Shown: positions 1 through 8,472 of the stretch, piece by piece
How positions within the stretch are numbered: the stretch's first letter is position 1
Layout of the letters: each line of letters starts with the position of its first letter
Origin: Kitasatospora purpeofusca
Lineage (GTDB): Bacteria > Actinomycetota > Actinomycetes > Streptomycetales > Streptomycetaceae
DNA: 64,000 nucleotides
Assembly: GCF_000718025.1 (NCBI RefSeq)
Contig: NZ_JODS01000009.1
Location: 186,001-250,000 of the forward strand
Reading direction: 5' to 3'
Position numbers and translations under genes: made by a program
Notes under the pieces: generated by a model
Told to the model about the DNA's origin: nothing
Seen by the model: the letters and a program-made list of their open reading frames with translations, nothing else
The model's database searches: none

Positions 1-350
1 CTCGTGTCGCAGAGCGGGGTGGCGGCGGCCACCAGCTCGGGGGCGATCACCATCACGACCGGCTCGAAGCGGGCGACCTCCTTGGCGAGGTTGGCGATGT
101 CCCGCTGCACAGCCGGGAGTTGGGAACCCCAGGCGGCGCTCGGACCGGGCCAGGCCATGAAGGTGCGGACGTGCTGGTCGGTCTCGGCGGGCATCCGCAG
201 CGTCGGCGCGGGGCCGGCCGCGCCGACGGTGTCGGCGAAGGCGCTGCCGGTGAGCGCGGGACCGGCGAGGGCGGGGCCGAGGGCCGCGAGGGGTACGGCC
301 GCGGCGCCGAGGCGGAGGAGTCTGCGTCGGGAGATTTCGGGCTTGTCCAT
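1..350 (-). CDS. PAD1: Tat-exported agmatine-deiminase-family protein, cut by window start
   Basis: Only the first 116 codons are in the window; the C-terminal catalytic part lies beyond base 1. The start ATG at 350 has GGAGG five bases upstream. The N-terminus has a twin-arginine signal (SRRRLLRLGAAAVPLAALG) with no lipobox, so export as a soluble protein is likely. The mature part begins with the family's opening (LRMPAETDQHVRTFMAWPGP, then a DIANLAKEVARFEPVVM segment), very close to PAD7 in this window (LRMPAESDRHDRTFMAWPAL). Members of this family hydrolyse guanidino groups (agmatine or peptidyl arginine) to ureido groups and ammonia. It has the same promoter/operator module as PAD7. The substrate is unknown, and catalytic residues cannot be checked because they are outside the window. 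Confidence 0.9.
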   Translation of the reverse strand, partial: MDKPEISRRRLLRLGAAAVPLAALGPALAGPALTGSAFADTVGAAGPAPTLRMPAETDQHVRTFMAWPGPSAAWGSQLPAVQRDIANLAKEVARFEPVVMVIAPELVAAATPLCDT

Positions 351-453
351 CGGTACCTCCGGTGCGTGGGGGTGGACCGCCCCGGGCACCGGAGAACGGG
401 ACGAATGGGGCGTACCGTCGGCGCACCCGGGGCAGGCCGGTGGGGGCGCCCAC

Positions 454-482
454 ATCCTGCCTTGAACTGAAAATTCAGTCAA
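454..482 (-). promoter_or_regulatory. PAD1 promoter with overlapping palindromic operator
   Basis: On the minus strand a -35 TTGACT (477-482) is followed after exactly 17 bases by a -10 CAGGAT (454-459). The palindrome GAACTGAA-AA-TTCAGTCA (464-481) covers the -35 box and spacer. The same 18-mer, with identical -35, spacing and -10, precedes PAD7 at 46422-46439. Position over the -35 suggests repression by a TetR-type protein. Just beyond it, 509-532 is a perfect 12-bp tandem repeat (CCATCACGCGAC twice) of unknown meaning. Confidence 0.75.
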
Positions 483-547
483 TATTCACCCTCCGGGGAC
501 GTGACCGCCCATCACGCGACCCATCACGCGACCCGCCACGGGCCCCG

Positions 548-1846
548 TCACCGGCGGACGCGCAGCTCCTTCAACCCGTTCTGGAAGTTCGAGACCAGCC
601 GCGGCGGAGGCGGACCCGGCGCCAACTCCGGCTCCGGCCAAGCGGCGACGAGCCGGCGCAGCAGCGCCGCCATCTGGATCCGGGCGAGCTGCGCGCCGAC
701 GCAGAAGTGCGGGCCGTAACCGAAGCTCACATGGTCGTTCGGCGTGCGGGTGAGGTCGAGGCGGTCCGGGTCGGGGAAGACCGTCTCGTCGCGGTTGGCG
801 GAGGCGTGGTAGACGACCACCTTGTCCCCGCCGGAGATCCGCCGCCCGGCCAGGACGACGTCCCGGGTGGCGGTGCGCCGGAACTCGACCACCGGCGGCC
901 AGAAGCGGAGCAGCTCGTCCACCGCCGACCCGGTCAACTCCGGCCGCCGGCGCAGCAGTCGGTACTGGTCGGGGTTGGTCAGCAGCGAGTACAGGGCACC
1001 GGGCAGGCCGTTGCGCAGCGTCTCGTTGCCCGCGACCGCGAACAGGAAGAACATCGTCTCGAACTCGGCGGCGCCCAGCCCGGCCTCCCGCATCCGGGCC
1101 ACCATGCTGCCCGGCGGCGGCTGTTCGGCGAGCGCGTGGGCGTAGGCGAACATGTCGGCGAGGGCCGCGCGGGAGCGCGGGTTCAGCGGGCGGCCGTCGG
1201 GGGCGGTGAGGTCCGTGGGGCGGCACCCGAGCGCGTCCCGGCCCATGGCGCTGAGCCGGGACGGGTCCGCCGTGCTGGAGCGGGCGTGGTCCGGGTCCTG
1301 GTAGCCGATCACCCGGTTCGACCAGTCGACCAGCAGCGCGCGGTCCTGCTCCGGCACACCGAGGATGCGCGCCAGCGTCCACACCGGCAGGTCGGCGGCG
1401 ATCGGCACCACGTCGACCTCGCCGGACGGGGCGATACCCGTGACGAGCTCCTCCGCGCGCGCCTCGACGGCCGCCGTCAGCTCGCGCAGCGCCCGCGGGG
1501 TGAAGGCGGCGGCGACGGCGCGGCGCAGCCGGGAGTGGTCGGGCGGGTCCTGATTGAGCATCATGGCGCGGGCGAAGTCCAGGTCGGCCGCCGAGTCGGG
1601 GTCCCGGATCTGGGTCGCGCCGAGGTGCGAGGAGAACAGCTCGGGCGTGCGCAGCACCCGCTTGACGTCGGCGTGCCGCAGCACCGCCCAGTAGCCGGGA
1701 CCGGCGGGCCACGGCCCCACCGCGGGCTCCTCCACCCAGCAGACCGGCGCCTCGGCGCGCAGTTCGCGGAACAGCTCGTACGGCACGCCCTCGGCATAGG
1801 TCCCGGGGAGGAAGATCCGGTTCGCCCGCGCCTGATCGATGGCCAT
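548..1846 (-). CDS. Cytochrome P450
   Basis: A 432-residue soluble P450 of usual bacterial length. The I-helix oxygen-activation motif is AGNET, the K-helix ExxR is ELLR, and the haem-binding loop is FGYGPHFCVGAQLAR with the ligand Cys. It would hydroxylate or epoxidise an unknown small molecule using electrons from a ferredoxin partner; no ferredoxin gene is adjacent. The start at 1846 (MAIDQARANRIFLPG) was chosen because the extra upstream 68 codons of the open frame are Arg/Gly-rich, unlike P450s, and the family normally begins about here. It lies divergent to the YciO-like gene. Confidence 0.93.
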   Translation of the reverse strand: MAIDQARANRIFLPGTYAEGVPYELFRELRAEAPVCWVEEPAVGPWPAGPGYWAVLRHADVKRVLRTPELFSSHLGATQIRDPDSAADLDFARAMMLNQDPPDHSRLRRAVAAAFTPRALRELTAAVEARAEELVTGIAPSGEVDVVPIAADLPVWTLARILGVPEQDRALLVDWSNRVIGYQDPDHARSSTADPSRLSAMGRDALGCRPTDLTAPDGRPLNPRSRAALADMFAYAHALAEQPPPGSMVARMREAGLGAAEFETMFFLFAVAGNETLRNGLPGALYSLLTNPDQYRLLRRRPELTGSAVDELLRFWPPVVEFRRTATRDVVLAGRRISGGDKVVVYHASANRDETVFPDPDRLDLTRTPNDHVSFGYGPHFCVGAQLARIQMAALLRRLVAAWPEPELAPGPPPPRLVSNFQNGLKELRVRR

Positions 1847-2049
1847 ACCGAGGGACCGTACGCCGCACCCCGGCCGAGGACCAGCGTGCCGACCGGCCCC
1901 GCCTGCCCAACCAGCCCGACGTGCCAGACGTCCCCGATGTGCCCGACGTGCCCGACCGGGCCCACCTGCTCCGACGGGATGCCGTGCCACCGGGTCGTCG
2001 GCCGTCGCGGCTGCGTCCGTCGGTCGCCGGGATCCCGTAGGGTCGGCCA

Positions 2050-2670
2050 ATGGCGAAGTACTTCGACGTGCATCCAGAGTCCCCCCAGCCGCGCACCATC
2101 AGCACAGTGGCGGCCAGTCTCCGGTCCGGGGCCCTGATCGCGTACCCGACCGACTCCTGTTTCGCGCTGGGCTGCCAGCTGGACAACCGTGACGGCCTCG
2201 ACCGGATCCGGTCCATCCGGCGGCTCGACGAGCGCCACCACTTCACCCTGATGTGCGAGGACTTCGCGCAGCTCGGGCAGTTCGTCCAGCTCGACAACAA
2301 CGTCTTCCGCGCGGTCAAGGCCGCGACGCCGGGCAGCTACACCTTCATCCTGCCCGCCACCAAGGAGGTCCCGCGCCGCCTGATGCACCCGAAGAAGAAG
2401 ACGGTGGGCGTCAGGATCCCCGACCACCCCGTCACCCGGGCGCTGCTCGCCGAGCTCGGCGAGCCGTTGGTCTCCAGTACCCTGCTCCTCCCCGGCGAGG
2501 AGGAGCCGCTGACCCAGGGGTGGGAGATCAAGGAGCGGCTCGACCACGTCCTGGACGCCGTGCTGGACTCCGGCGACTGCGGCACCGTGCCCACCACGGT
2601 GGTCGACTTCTCCGAGGGCGAGCCGGAGATCGTGCGACGGGGGGCCGGCGACCCCAGCCGCTTCGAGTGA
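2050..2670 (+). CDS. YciO/Sua5/YrdC-type protein (threonylcarbamoyl-AMP synthase fold)
   Basis: A 206-residue single-domain protein of the YrdC/Sua5 family. Visible family features are the N-terminal IAYPTDSCFALGC stretch, the KKKTVGVRIPDHP segment and the GEPLVSSTLLLPGEE segment that line the nucleotide pocket. TsaC/Sua5 makes threonylcarbamoyl-AMP for tRNA t6A; the YciO subfamily, to which length and sequence point, has a less certain role. It stands alone and ends eight bases before a strong terminator hairpin. Confidence 0.85.
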   Translation: MAKYFDVHPESPQPRTISTVAASLRSGALIAYPTDSCFALGCQLDNRDGLDRIRSIRRLDERHHFTLMCEDFAQLGQFVQLDNNVFRAVKAATPGSYTFILPATKEVPRRLMHPKKKTVGVRIPDHPVTRALLAELGEPLVSSTLLLPGEEEPLTQGWEIKERLDHVLDAVLDSGDCGTVPTTVVDFSEGEPEIVRRGAGDPSRFE

Positions 2671-2677
2671 CCCTTCG

Positions 2678-2704
2678 GGGCCCGAGGCCTTGAGCCTCGG
2701 GCCC
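2678..2704 (+). terminator. Rho-independent-type terminator
   Basis: GGGCCCGAGGC, a five-base loop, then GCCTCGGGCCC: an 11-bp perfect stem starting 7 bases after the YciO stop codon. It sits between convergent genes and could serve both. Confidence 0.8.
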
Positions 2705-2718
2705 TCTTCCGCGTTGGA

Positions 2719-3249
2719 TCAGGCGGCGGCGAGGGCCGCGAGTTCGCGCAGGTCGACGCCCCGGCGCAGCGCGCGCAGGTCGTCCTGGAGGTCCGACGGC
2801 GGCACCGCGAGCACGGTGCAGCGGGCGTGGGCCAGGCAGTAGTGGCCCACCGAGCCGCCCCCGAGCATCCGCCGCACCGCACCGCGGACGGCACCGTGCC
2901 GGCCCGCGCCCACCACCAGCAGGTCCCCCGGCCGGTCGGCCAGCCCGGTCAGCACCGGTCCGGCCGGACCGCGGACCGCCTGCGGCTCGACCCGGACCCC
3001 GTCCTGGAGCCCGCCGAACGCCTCGTCCAGCGCCCCCTCCAGCCGGGCGGCGGCCATGTCCTCCCAGGCCCGCAGCAGCGGCGGGCAGGGCCGCAGCCGG
3101 TAGTTGTGCTCCCCGCCCGCCGGCGTCCACGCCAGCACCGGCACCAGCACCGCACCCCGGTCACGCGCCTCGCCCACCGCCCGGTGCAGAGCGGTCAGGC
3201 TCCCCAGCGAGCCACTGACTCCGACGATGACGCGTGCGCCGCTCGACAT
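2719..3249 (-). CDS. Universal stress protein (UspA family)
   Basis: A 176-residue single Usp domain. It opens with VIVGVSGSLGSLTALHRAV, the usual first beta strand and loop, and ends with the ATP-binding-type glycine motif in GAGRHGAVRGAVRRMLGGGS followed by CTVLAVP. The Asp that often follows the first strand (VGVD) is Ser here. Usp proteins bind nucleotides and help cells in stasis or stress. It is monocistronic and divergent from the DUF4291 gene; the 181-base gap between them holds no obvious operator. Confidence 0.88.
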   Translation of the reverse strand: MSSGARVIVGVSGSLGSLTALHRAVGEARDRGAVLVPVLAWTPAGGEHNYRLRPCPPLLRAWEDMAAARLEGALDEAFGGLQDGVRVEPQAVRGPAGPVLTGLADRPGDLLVVGAGRHGAVRGAVRRMLGGGSVGHYCLAHARCTVLAVPPSDLQDDLRALRRGVDLRELAALAAA

Positions 3250-3430
3250 GATCCTTCACTTTCCGGTGTTCGATCGTCCCTATGCTTGGCGATTATGGTT
3301 CCACAGGGGATCGCAGCCTGCAAATCGAAGGCTTAAACTGTATGCGGCCTTGCATCATGCAGACGCACAACACCTTCGCCCGCGCTAATTCGCTGGCGGC
3401 CGGCCCACCGCCCTCGCGACCCTGATCGGC

Positions 3431-4084
3431 GTGCCCCTGTCCAACACCCCCGAAGCGCCCGCCCTCCCACACACCGCCCCCGAACACGCCGCCCCCGAAC
3501 CGAAGCACCGCATCCGCGCCGTCCACACCGCCGCCACCGTGACCGTGTACCAGGCGTACTCCCCCGGGATCGGCCTGCCGGCCGCCCAGGACGGCCGGTT
3601 CCCGGCGCACTGGAAGCGCGACCGGATGACCTGGATCAAGCCCTCCTTCCTCTGGATGATGTACCGCTGCGGCTGGGCCACCAAGGAGGGGCAGGAGACC
3701 GTGCTCGCCGTCGAGATCGACCGGGCCGGCTTCGAATGGGCGTTGCAGCACGCCTGCCTCGCCCACTACGAGCGCGGCCTCCACCCGGACCGGGCGACCT
3801 GGCAGCGGCTGCTGAAGCGCTCCCCCGCCCGGGTCCAGTGGGACCCGGAGCGCGACCTGGCCCTGCGGCCGCTGCCGTACCGCTCGCTGCAACTGGGCCT
3901 GAGCGGCGAGGCCGCGCGGCGCTACGCCGACGAATGGACGGTGTCGATCACCGACCTCACCCCGCTCGCGCGGCGGATCCACGGGCATCTGCGCGACGGC
4001 GAGCCGGAGGCGGCCCGCCGGCTGCTGCCCGACGAGCGGCCCTACCCGGTGGCCGGCGGCCTGCCGCCCCACCTGGTCGGCTGA
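3431..4084 (+). CDS. DUF4291 domain protein
   Basis: A 217-residue protein matching DUF4291: the core runs from RIRAVHTAATVTVYQAYSP through RMTWIKPSFLWMMYRCGWA, SPARVQWDPERDL and PYRSLQLGL to TDLTPLARRIH. The conserved KPSFLWMMYR stretch is the best marker. The start is a GTG at 3431; roughly the first 25 residues are a Pro/Ala-rich lead that could be shorter in reality. The molecular function of the family is unknown to me. Confidence 0.85.
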   Translation: MPLSNTPEAPALPHTAPEHAAPEPKHRIRAVHTAATVTVYQAYSPGIGLPAAQDGRFPAHWKRDRMTWIKPSFLWMMYRCGWATKEGQETVLAVEIDRAGFEWALQHACLAHYERGLHPDRATWQRLLKRSPARVQWDPERDLALRPLPYRSLQLGLSGEAARRYADEWTVSITDLTPLARRIHGHLRDGEPEAARRLLPDERPYPVAGGLPPHLVG

Positions 4085-4143
4085 GACGCCCGAAGGAGGC
4101 GGGGCGGCGTCCGGGCGTCACCGGGGCGGCATACGATCAGCGG

Positions 4144-4512
4144 ATGAGCAAGCGAAGTGATTCCTCGTCATCCTCCCCGGCGACGGTGCTCTCGCACGGG
4201 TGGAGGCTGCCGTCCGGGGACTCCGTCCTGTCCGTCGCCTCGGTGGGGTCGGCGCTGTCCATCGGCTCGGTCGGCTCGGTGCTGTCGGTCGGCTCCGTCG
4301 GCAGCTTCCTGTCGATCGGCTCGGCCGGTTCGGCGGCCTCCGCGCTGTCCATCGGCTCGTGGCTGAGTGTCGGCTCGCTGCTCTCCGCGAACTCGCGGTG
4401 GTCGGTCATGTCCTACCGCTCCCGGCGGGGCCTGATGGTGGCGGGCGTGGTCGCGGTCGCTGCGGGGGCGGCGCTCGCGGGCGGCTCGACGTCCCCCCGT
4501 CGCCGCCGGTAG
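4144..4512 (+). CDS. Ser/Gly nonapeptide-repeat protein with C-terminal membrane segment
   Basis: A 122-residue protein with no enzyme motif. Residues about 25-85 are a repetitive tract of roughly nine-residue units with consensus S-x-L-S-[IV]-[GA]-S-[VA]-G, for example SALSIGSVG, SVLSVGSVG and SFLSIGSAG. It ends with a basic stretch (YRSRRG) and one membrane segment (LMVAGVVAVAAGAALAGG). The repeats could fold as a small beta solenoid; that is inference. It ends eight bases before the rhomboid-like gene, so the two are probably co-transcribed, and its helix-breaking, small-residue membrane segment makes it a possible substrate. Confidence 0.6.
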   Translation: MSKRSDSSSSSPATVLSHGWRLPSGDSVLSVASVGSALSIGSVGSVLSVGSVGSFLSIGSAGSAASALSIGSWLSVGSLLSANSRWSVMSYRSRRGLMVAGVVAVAAGAALAGGSTSPRRRR

Positions 4513-4520
4513 AGCCCGGC

Positions 4521-5216
4521 ATGGCGACGAAGCTCCCCTCGCTCGGCCCCTCGCTCGGCCCCTGGATACGGCGCCTGCCGCGCAATCCGGCGTTCTGGTA
4601 CGTGGCCGCGCTGACCGCGATGTGGCCGGTGCTGCACCTGCTGCCGCCCGAACGGGTGCACGCGCTGCGCACCTGGGCGTCCACCGACCTCGGCAATCTG
4701 CACCTGTGGCCGGACGGCCATCCGATCGAGTCGCTGACCGTCTCGGTGTTCGTGCCCCAGGACACCATCTGGGTCTGGCCGGTCTTCGCCCTGTCCCTGT
4801 TCGCGGTGGTCGGGGCGCTCGGCGCCCGCCGGGCGGTGGCCTCCGTGGCCCTCGTCCACGTCGCGGCGACCGCCCTCACCGAGGGCCTGGTGTGGTGGCG
4901 GATCGAGCACGGCTCGCTGCCGGCCGAGGCCGCGCACGCGATGGACACCGGCCCGTCCTACGTCGTGGTCACCGCCCTGACGCTGGCCGCCACCCGGGCC
5001 CGCCCGGCGTGGTCGCGGGCGGTCTGGCTGCTGATGCTGGCGGTCGCGGCCCCCGCGCTGCTGGCCGGCCTCCCGGACGGCGAGACTGCCGCAGTCGGCC
5101 ACCTGGCCTCGCTGCTCGCGGGCCTCGCCCTCGCCGCCGCCCACCGCTTCGGCCTCCCGCCCCTGCGCCGCCGCACCCCCGCCGCACCCCGCCCCGCGCA
5201 GGCCCCGTCCCGCTAG
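4521..5216 (+). CDS. Rhomboid-like integral membrane protein
   Basis: A 231-residue membrane protein with about six hydrophobic segments. It resembles actinobacterial rhomboid-like proteins: a possible nucleophile Ser lies in DTGPSYVVVTAL, where classical rhomboids have GxSG, and a His lies in a later helix (VGHLASLLAGLALA). This Ser/His spacing fits an intramembrane protease, but the serine motif is not canonical, so activity is inferred. The start ATG at 4521 follows the preceding stop by eight bases. The Arg/Pro-rich C-terminal tail is cytoplasmic by the positive-inside rule. Confidence 0.65.
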   Translation: MATKLPSLGPSLGPWIRRLPRNPAFWYVAALTAMWPVLHLLPPERVHALRTWASTDLGNLHLWPDGHPIESLTVSVFVPQDTIWVWPVFALSLFAVVGALGARRAVASVALVHVAATALTEGLVWWRIEHGSLPAEAAHAMDTGPSYVVVTALTLAATRARPAWSRAVWLLMLAVAAPALLAGLPDGETAAVGHLASLLAGLALAAAHRFGLPPLRRRTPAAPRPAQAPSR

Positions 5217-5297
5217 GAACCGCACCCCGCTCCCGTGTCCGGATGTGACAGGGAATCGTCATTGCCGCCGTCCGACCGCCGGGCCGAGGATGGAGCC

Positions 5298-6290
5298 ATG
5301 CCCACTCCGCACCGGGTCGTCATCGCGGTCTTCCCCGATGTCGACCTCCTCGACGTCACCGGCCCGGCCGAGGTGTTCGCGCTGGCCAACCGGGAGACCG
5401 GTGGCCGTGCCGGTTACGACGTCCGGCTCGCCGGTCCGGTCGGCGGCGCCGTCCGGACCTCGGCGGGGGTGCGGCTGCTCGCCGACCTCTCCTTCGCCGA
5501 GGTCGGCGCGGACGTGGACACCCTGCTGGTGCCGGGCGCGGTCGAGCTGACCGAGCACGGACCGGTGGCCAAGGTCGACGGCACCGTCGTCGACTGGGTG
5601 CGCGAGACCGCGCCGCACGCCCGCCGGGTGGCCTCGGTGTGCGTGGGCGCCCACGTCCTCGCGGCCGCCGGCCTGCTGGACGGGCGGACGGCGACCACCC
5701 ACTGGTCGACCGCCGCGCAGCTCGCCGCCGACCATCCCGAGGTGACGGTCGACCCCGACCCGATCTTCGTCCGCACCGACCGGGGCCGACTGTGGACCAG
5801 GGCCGGCATCAGCGCCTGCCTGGACCTGGCCCTCGCCCTGGTGGCGGAGGACCAGGGCGAACGGACGGCTCTGGCGGTGGCCCGGCAGCTGGTGATGTAC
5901 CTCAAGCGGCAGGGCGGGCAGAGCCAGTTCTCCGTCCCGCTGAGCCACCCGGCCACCGAGCGGCGCGACATCGACGAGCTGCTGCGGTGGATCGCCGAGC
6001 ACCTCGACGGCGACCTCTCCACCCCGGCCCTCGCCGCCCGGATGTGCCTCAGCGAGCGGCATTTCGCCCGCGTCTTCACCCAGGAGACCGGCACCGGCCC
6101 GGCCGGCTACGTCGAGGCGGCCCGGGTCGAGGCGGCCCGGCGCCTTCTGGAGACCACCGACCGGCCGCTCGACCAGGTCGCGGCAGCGGCCGGACTCGGC
6201 TCGGCGGAGACCCTCCACCGGGCCTTCCGCCGCCGTCTCGCCACCACCCCGGCCGCCTACCGCCGCCGCTTCCGCACCCCGGACGCCTGA
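5298..6290 (+). CDS. GlxA-type regulator (DJ-1/PfpI domain plus AraC helix-turn-helix)
   Basis: A 330-residue regulator. Residues 1-170 are a DJ-1/PfpI-like amidotransferase fold (VVIAVFPDVDLLDVTGPAEVF, with the elbow Cys in VASVCVGAHVLAAAGLL). Residues about 225-325 form the AraC-type double helix-turn-helix (STPALAARMCLSERHFARVF and LDQVAAAAGLGSAETLHRAF). The start at 5298 is preferred because family members begin at this point; 21 further codons are open upstream. It lies 70 bases before the isochorismatase-like gene, a common pairing in which the regulator controls the hydrolase. Confidence 0.9.
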   Translation: MPTPHRVVIAVFPDVDLLDVTGPAEVFALANRETGGRAGYDVRLAGPVGGAVRTSAGVRLLADLSFAEVGADVDTLLVPGAVELTEHGPVAKVDGTVVDWVRETAPHARRVASVCVGAHVLAAAGLLDGRTATTHWSTAAQLAADHPEVTVDPDPIFVRTDRGRLWTRAGISACLDLALALVAEDQGERTALAVARQLVMYLKRQGGQSQFSVPLSHPATERRDIDELLRWIAEHLDGDLSTPALAARMCLSERHFARVFTQETGTGPAGYVEAARVEAARRLLETTDRPLDQVAAAAGLGSAETLHRAFRRRLATTPAAYRRRFRTPDA

Positions 6291-6360
6291 CAGCCGTCCC
6301 CCTTCTCGCGGCACTGCCGCATGCCCTCGAACACCCGAAATGTCATGGAAAGGCACCCTT

Positions 6361-6990
6361 GTGACCACGCACACCACCACCCCGTCCGCTCCCCTGCGCA
6401 CCGTCATCGGCCTGGACGACCGGCTGCCCCGGCTGGCCGACTCCGTCCTCCTGATGATCGACTTCCAGAACACCTACCGCACCGGAGTGATGGCCCTGGA
6501 CGGCGCCGAGGAGGCCCTCGCCTCCGCCGCCGACCTCCTGCGGCGCGCCCGCGCGGCGGGCACCCCGGTGGTCCACATCGTCAACGACGGCGGCCCGGGC
6601 ACCCCGTACGACATCCGCGCCGACATCGGCGCCATCAGCCCCGAGGTCGCGCCGGTCGCCGGCGAACCCGTCGTCGTCAAGACCTTCCCCGACGCCTTCC
6701 ACGCCACCGAGCTCACCGCGACCCTCTCCGCCCTCGGCTTCGCCCCGGAGAGCGGCAAGGACCTCGTCCTGGCCGGCTTCATGACCCACATGTGCGTCAC
6801 CTTCACCGCCCAGGGCGCCTTCCGCCTCGGCTACCGCCCCACCGTCGTCGCCTCCACCACCGCCACCCGCCCCCTCACCGCCCCCGACGGCACCCTCGTC
6901 CCCGCCGCCGCCCTGCAGGCCGCCGCCCTCACCACCGTCACCGACCTCTTCGGCCTCGTCGCCCCCACCCCGTCCGCCCTCCCCGCCTGA
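6361..6990 (+). CDS. Isochorismatase-like cysteine hydrolase
   Basis: A 209-residue hydrolase with the complete triad of the isochorismatase/nicotinamidase superfamily: Asp in LLMIDFQNTY, Lys in VVVKTFPDAFH and Cys in GFMTHMCVTFTAQGAF. It would hydrolyse an amide or vinyl-ether bond; the substrate is unknown. GTG at 6361 is chosen over an ATG seven codons upstream because a GGAAAGG ribosome site lies just before it. It follows the GlxA-type regulator in the same direction. Confidence 0.9.
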   Translation: MTTHTTTPSAPLRTVIGLDDRLPRLADSVLLMIDFQNTYRTGVMALDGAEEALASAADLLRRARAAGTPVVHIVNDGGPGTPYDIRADIGAISPEVAPVAGEPVVVKTFPDAFHATELTATLSALGFAPESGKDLVLAGFMTHMCVTFTAQGAFRLGYRPTVVASTTATRPLTAPDGTLVPAAALQAAALTTVTDLFGLVAPTPSALPA

Positions 6991-7017
6991 CCGGCCCCGG
7001 GGCGTACCCCGGGCCGG
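6991..7017 (+). terminator. Terminator hairpin
   Basis: CCGGCCCCGGGG, loop CGTA, then CCCCGGGCCGG, starting immediately after the hydrolase stop codon; one bulged base in the stem. Confidence 0.65.
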
Positions 7018-7073
7018 GCACCGGCCCGCCGCTCGACTAGGTTGCTCTCCTCGAAACACCATCAGGGGGAGCA

Positions 7074-8444
7074 ATGACGGATTCGCCGTCGGACCTGGCC
7101 GACCGGTTGGCCGGTGCCGTCACCACCGGGGACACCGAGGCGGTGCGAGCCTGTCTGGAACGGGGCGCACCAGCGGACACCCCGGGTCCCGACGGCCTGC
7201 CCCTGCTCTGCACGGCGGTGGCGAGGCTCGACCACTCCACCGCGGAGGTCCTGGTCGACGGGGGCGCCGACCAGGACCGTGAGCTTCCGGACGGCAGCAC
7301 CCCCTTGCTGCGGGCGGTCGATACGGGCTCACCCACGTTGGTGTCCATGGTGCTCGGGACGGCCCCTCGGCTCCGTCTGTCGGAGACCTCCCGGCAACAA
7401 CTGCTCGACCTCGCGCGGCACTGGTTCGAGACGGGCGTGGTCGAGGAACTGCGCCACCGGACGGGATCCGCCGAACCGGCCGCGGTCCGCCGGGTCGACG
7501 AACCGGCGGGCGACACGATCGAGGAGGTGTCCCTGGGCGGCCGCACCGTGCGGGACGGGCACGGGGCGATCCTCACCCACCTCGAATGGGCCTTCGGTCT
7601 GTTCCCGCCCCTCGACGAAGTGATGGCACGCGTCGTCCCGCACACGCCGGACGACGACAGCAACTGGTTCGCCGCCACCTACTACCCGAGCCTCCGCCGC
7701 GGCCCACGCATCCGGGCCGCGCTCACCGAACTACGGCGGCACCCCGATCCCCTGCGCCGCTACTTCATCGCCCAGGTGATGTGGCACCGGAACCTCTTCG
7801 GAACGGTGGACCGCGCGCCGGACCTCGCCCAGGACAGCGACTTCCTGGCCTCCTGGGCACTGGAGGAGCCCGACGAGCGGGTCCTCGCCGCCGTCCTGGG
7901 CGTCTACGCCGGCCACGACCATCCGGAGCAGGAGACCATCGGACTGCGGTATGTCGGCCACCCCGACCCCCGCGTGCGCGGCGAGGTCGTGTGGTGCCTG
8001 AGCCAGGAGCGGACCGCCCGCAGCGACGCGGCCGCATCGGCGCTGCTCGGCCTCGTCCACGATCCCGAGCCCGAGGTCCGGGCTTCCGTCGCCCAGGCCC
8101 TCGGCCCGCAGTTCACTCCCGACCGCCGGCTGGAGCCGTTGGCCCTGGACGCCCTGCTCCGACTGGTCCGCGACGAGAGCCGCGACGTTCGGCACCGCGC
8201 CACGGAGTCCCTCTCCGGCTACGACGACCGAAGCGCCCCCGTCCTGGAGGCCTTCCTTGTCCTCCTCGACGAGGACGACGCGAATCTGCGCCTGGAGGCC
8301 GCCTGGGCACTCGCCCTCCGCGACGACCCCCGCACCGAGGCCGCGTACGCGCGGGTAGGACCCCTCGACGTGTTCTCGCAGCACGACCACCGGACCTCCG
8401 GCCTCTGGAACTACCGGGCGAGCCATCGGAGCGACCAGGGCTGA
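7074..8444 (+). CDS. Ankyrin- and HEAT-repeat protein
   Basis: A 456-residue soluble protein built of repeats. Residues about 10-100 look like two or three ankyrin units (LAGAVTTGDTEAVRACLERGA, HSTAEVLVDGGAD, DGSTPLLRAVDTGSPTLVSMVL). Residues about 280-430 are HEAT/PBS-lyase-like helices (HPDPRVRGEVVWCLSQE, DPEPEVRASVAQALG, DESRDVRHRATESLSG, DANLRLEAAWALAL). No catalytic motif is visible, so a scaffold or protein-binding role is likely. The start ATG follows a GGGGGAG ribosome site. Confidence 0.8.
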   Translation: MTDSPSDLADRLAGAVTTGDTEAVRACLERGAPADTPGPDGLPLLCTAVARLDHSTAEVLVDGGADQDRELPDGSTPLLRAVDTGSPTLVSMVLGTAPRLRLSETSRQQLLDLARHWFETGVVEELRHRTGSAEPAAVRRVDEPAGDTIEEVSLGGRTVRDGHGAILTHLEWAFGLFPPLDEVMARVVPHTPDDDSNWFAATYYPSLRRGPRIRAALTELRRHPDPLRRYFIAQVMWHRNLFGTVDRAPDLAQDSDFLASWALEEPDERVLAAVLGVYAGHDHPEQETIGLRYVGHPDPRVRGEVVWCLSQERTARSDAAASALLGLVHDPEPEVRASVAQALGPQFTPDRRLEPLALDALLRLVRDESRDVRHRATESLSGYDDRSAPVLEAFLVLLDEDDANLRLEAAWALALRDDPRTEAAYARVGPLDVFSQHDHRTSGLWNYRASHRSDQG

Positions 8445-8472
8445 ACGGAGTGACCCGCCCGCGGGGGGACCG

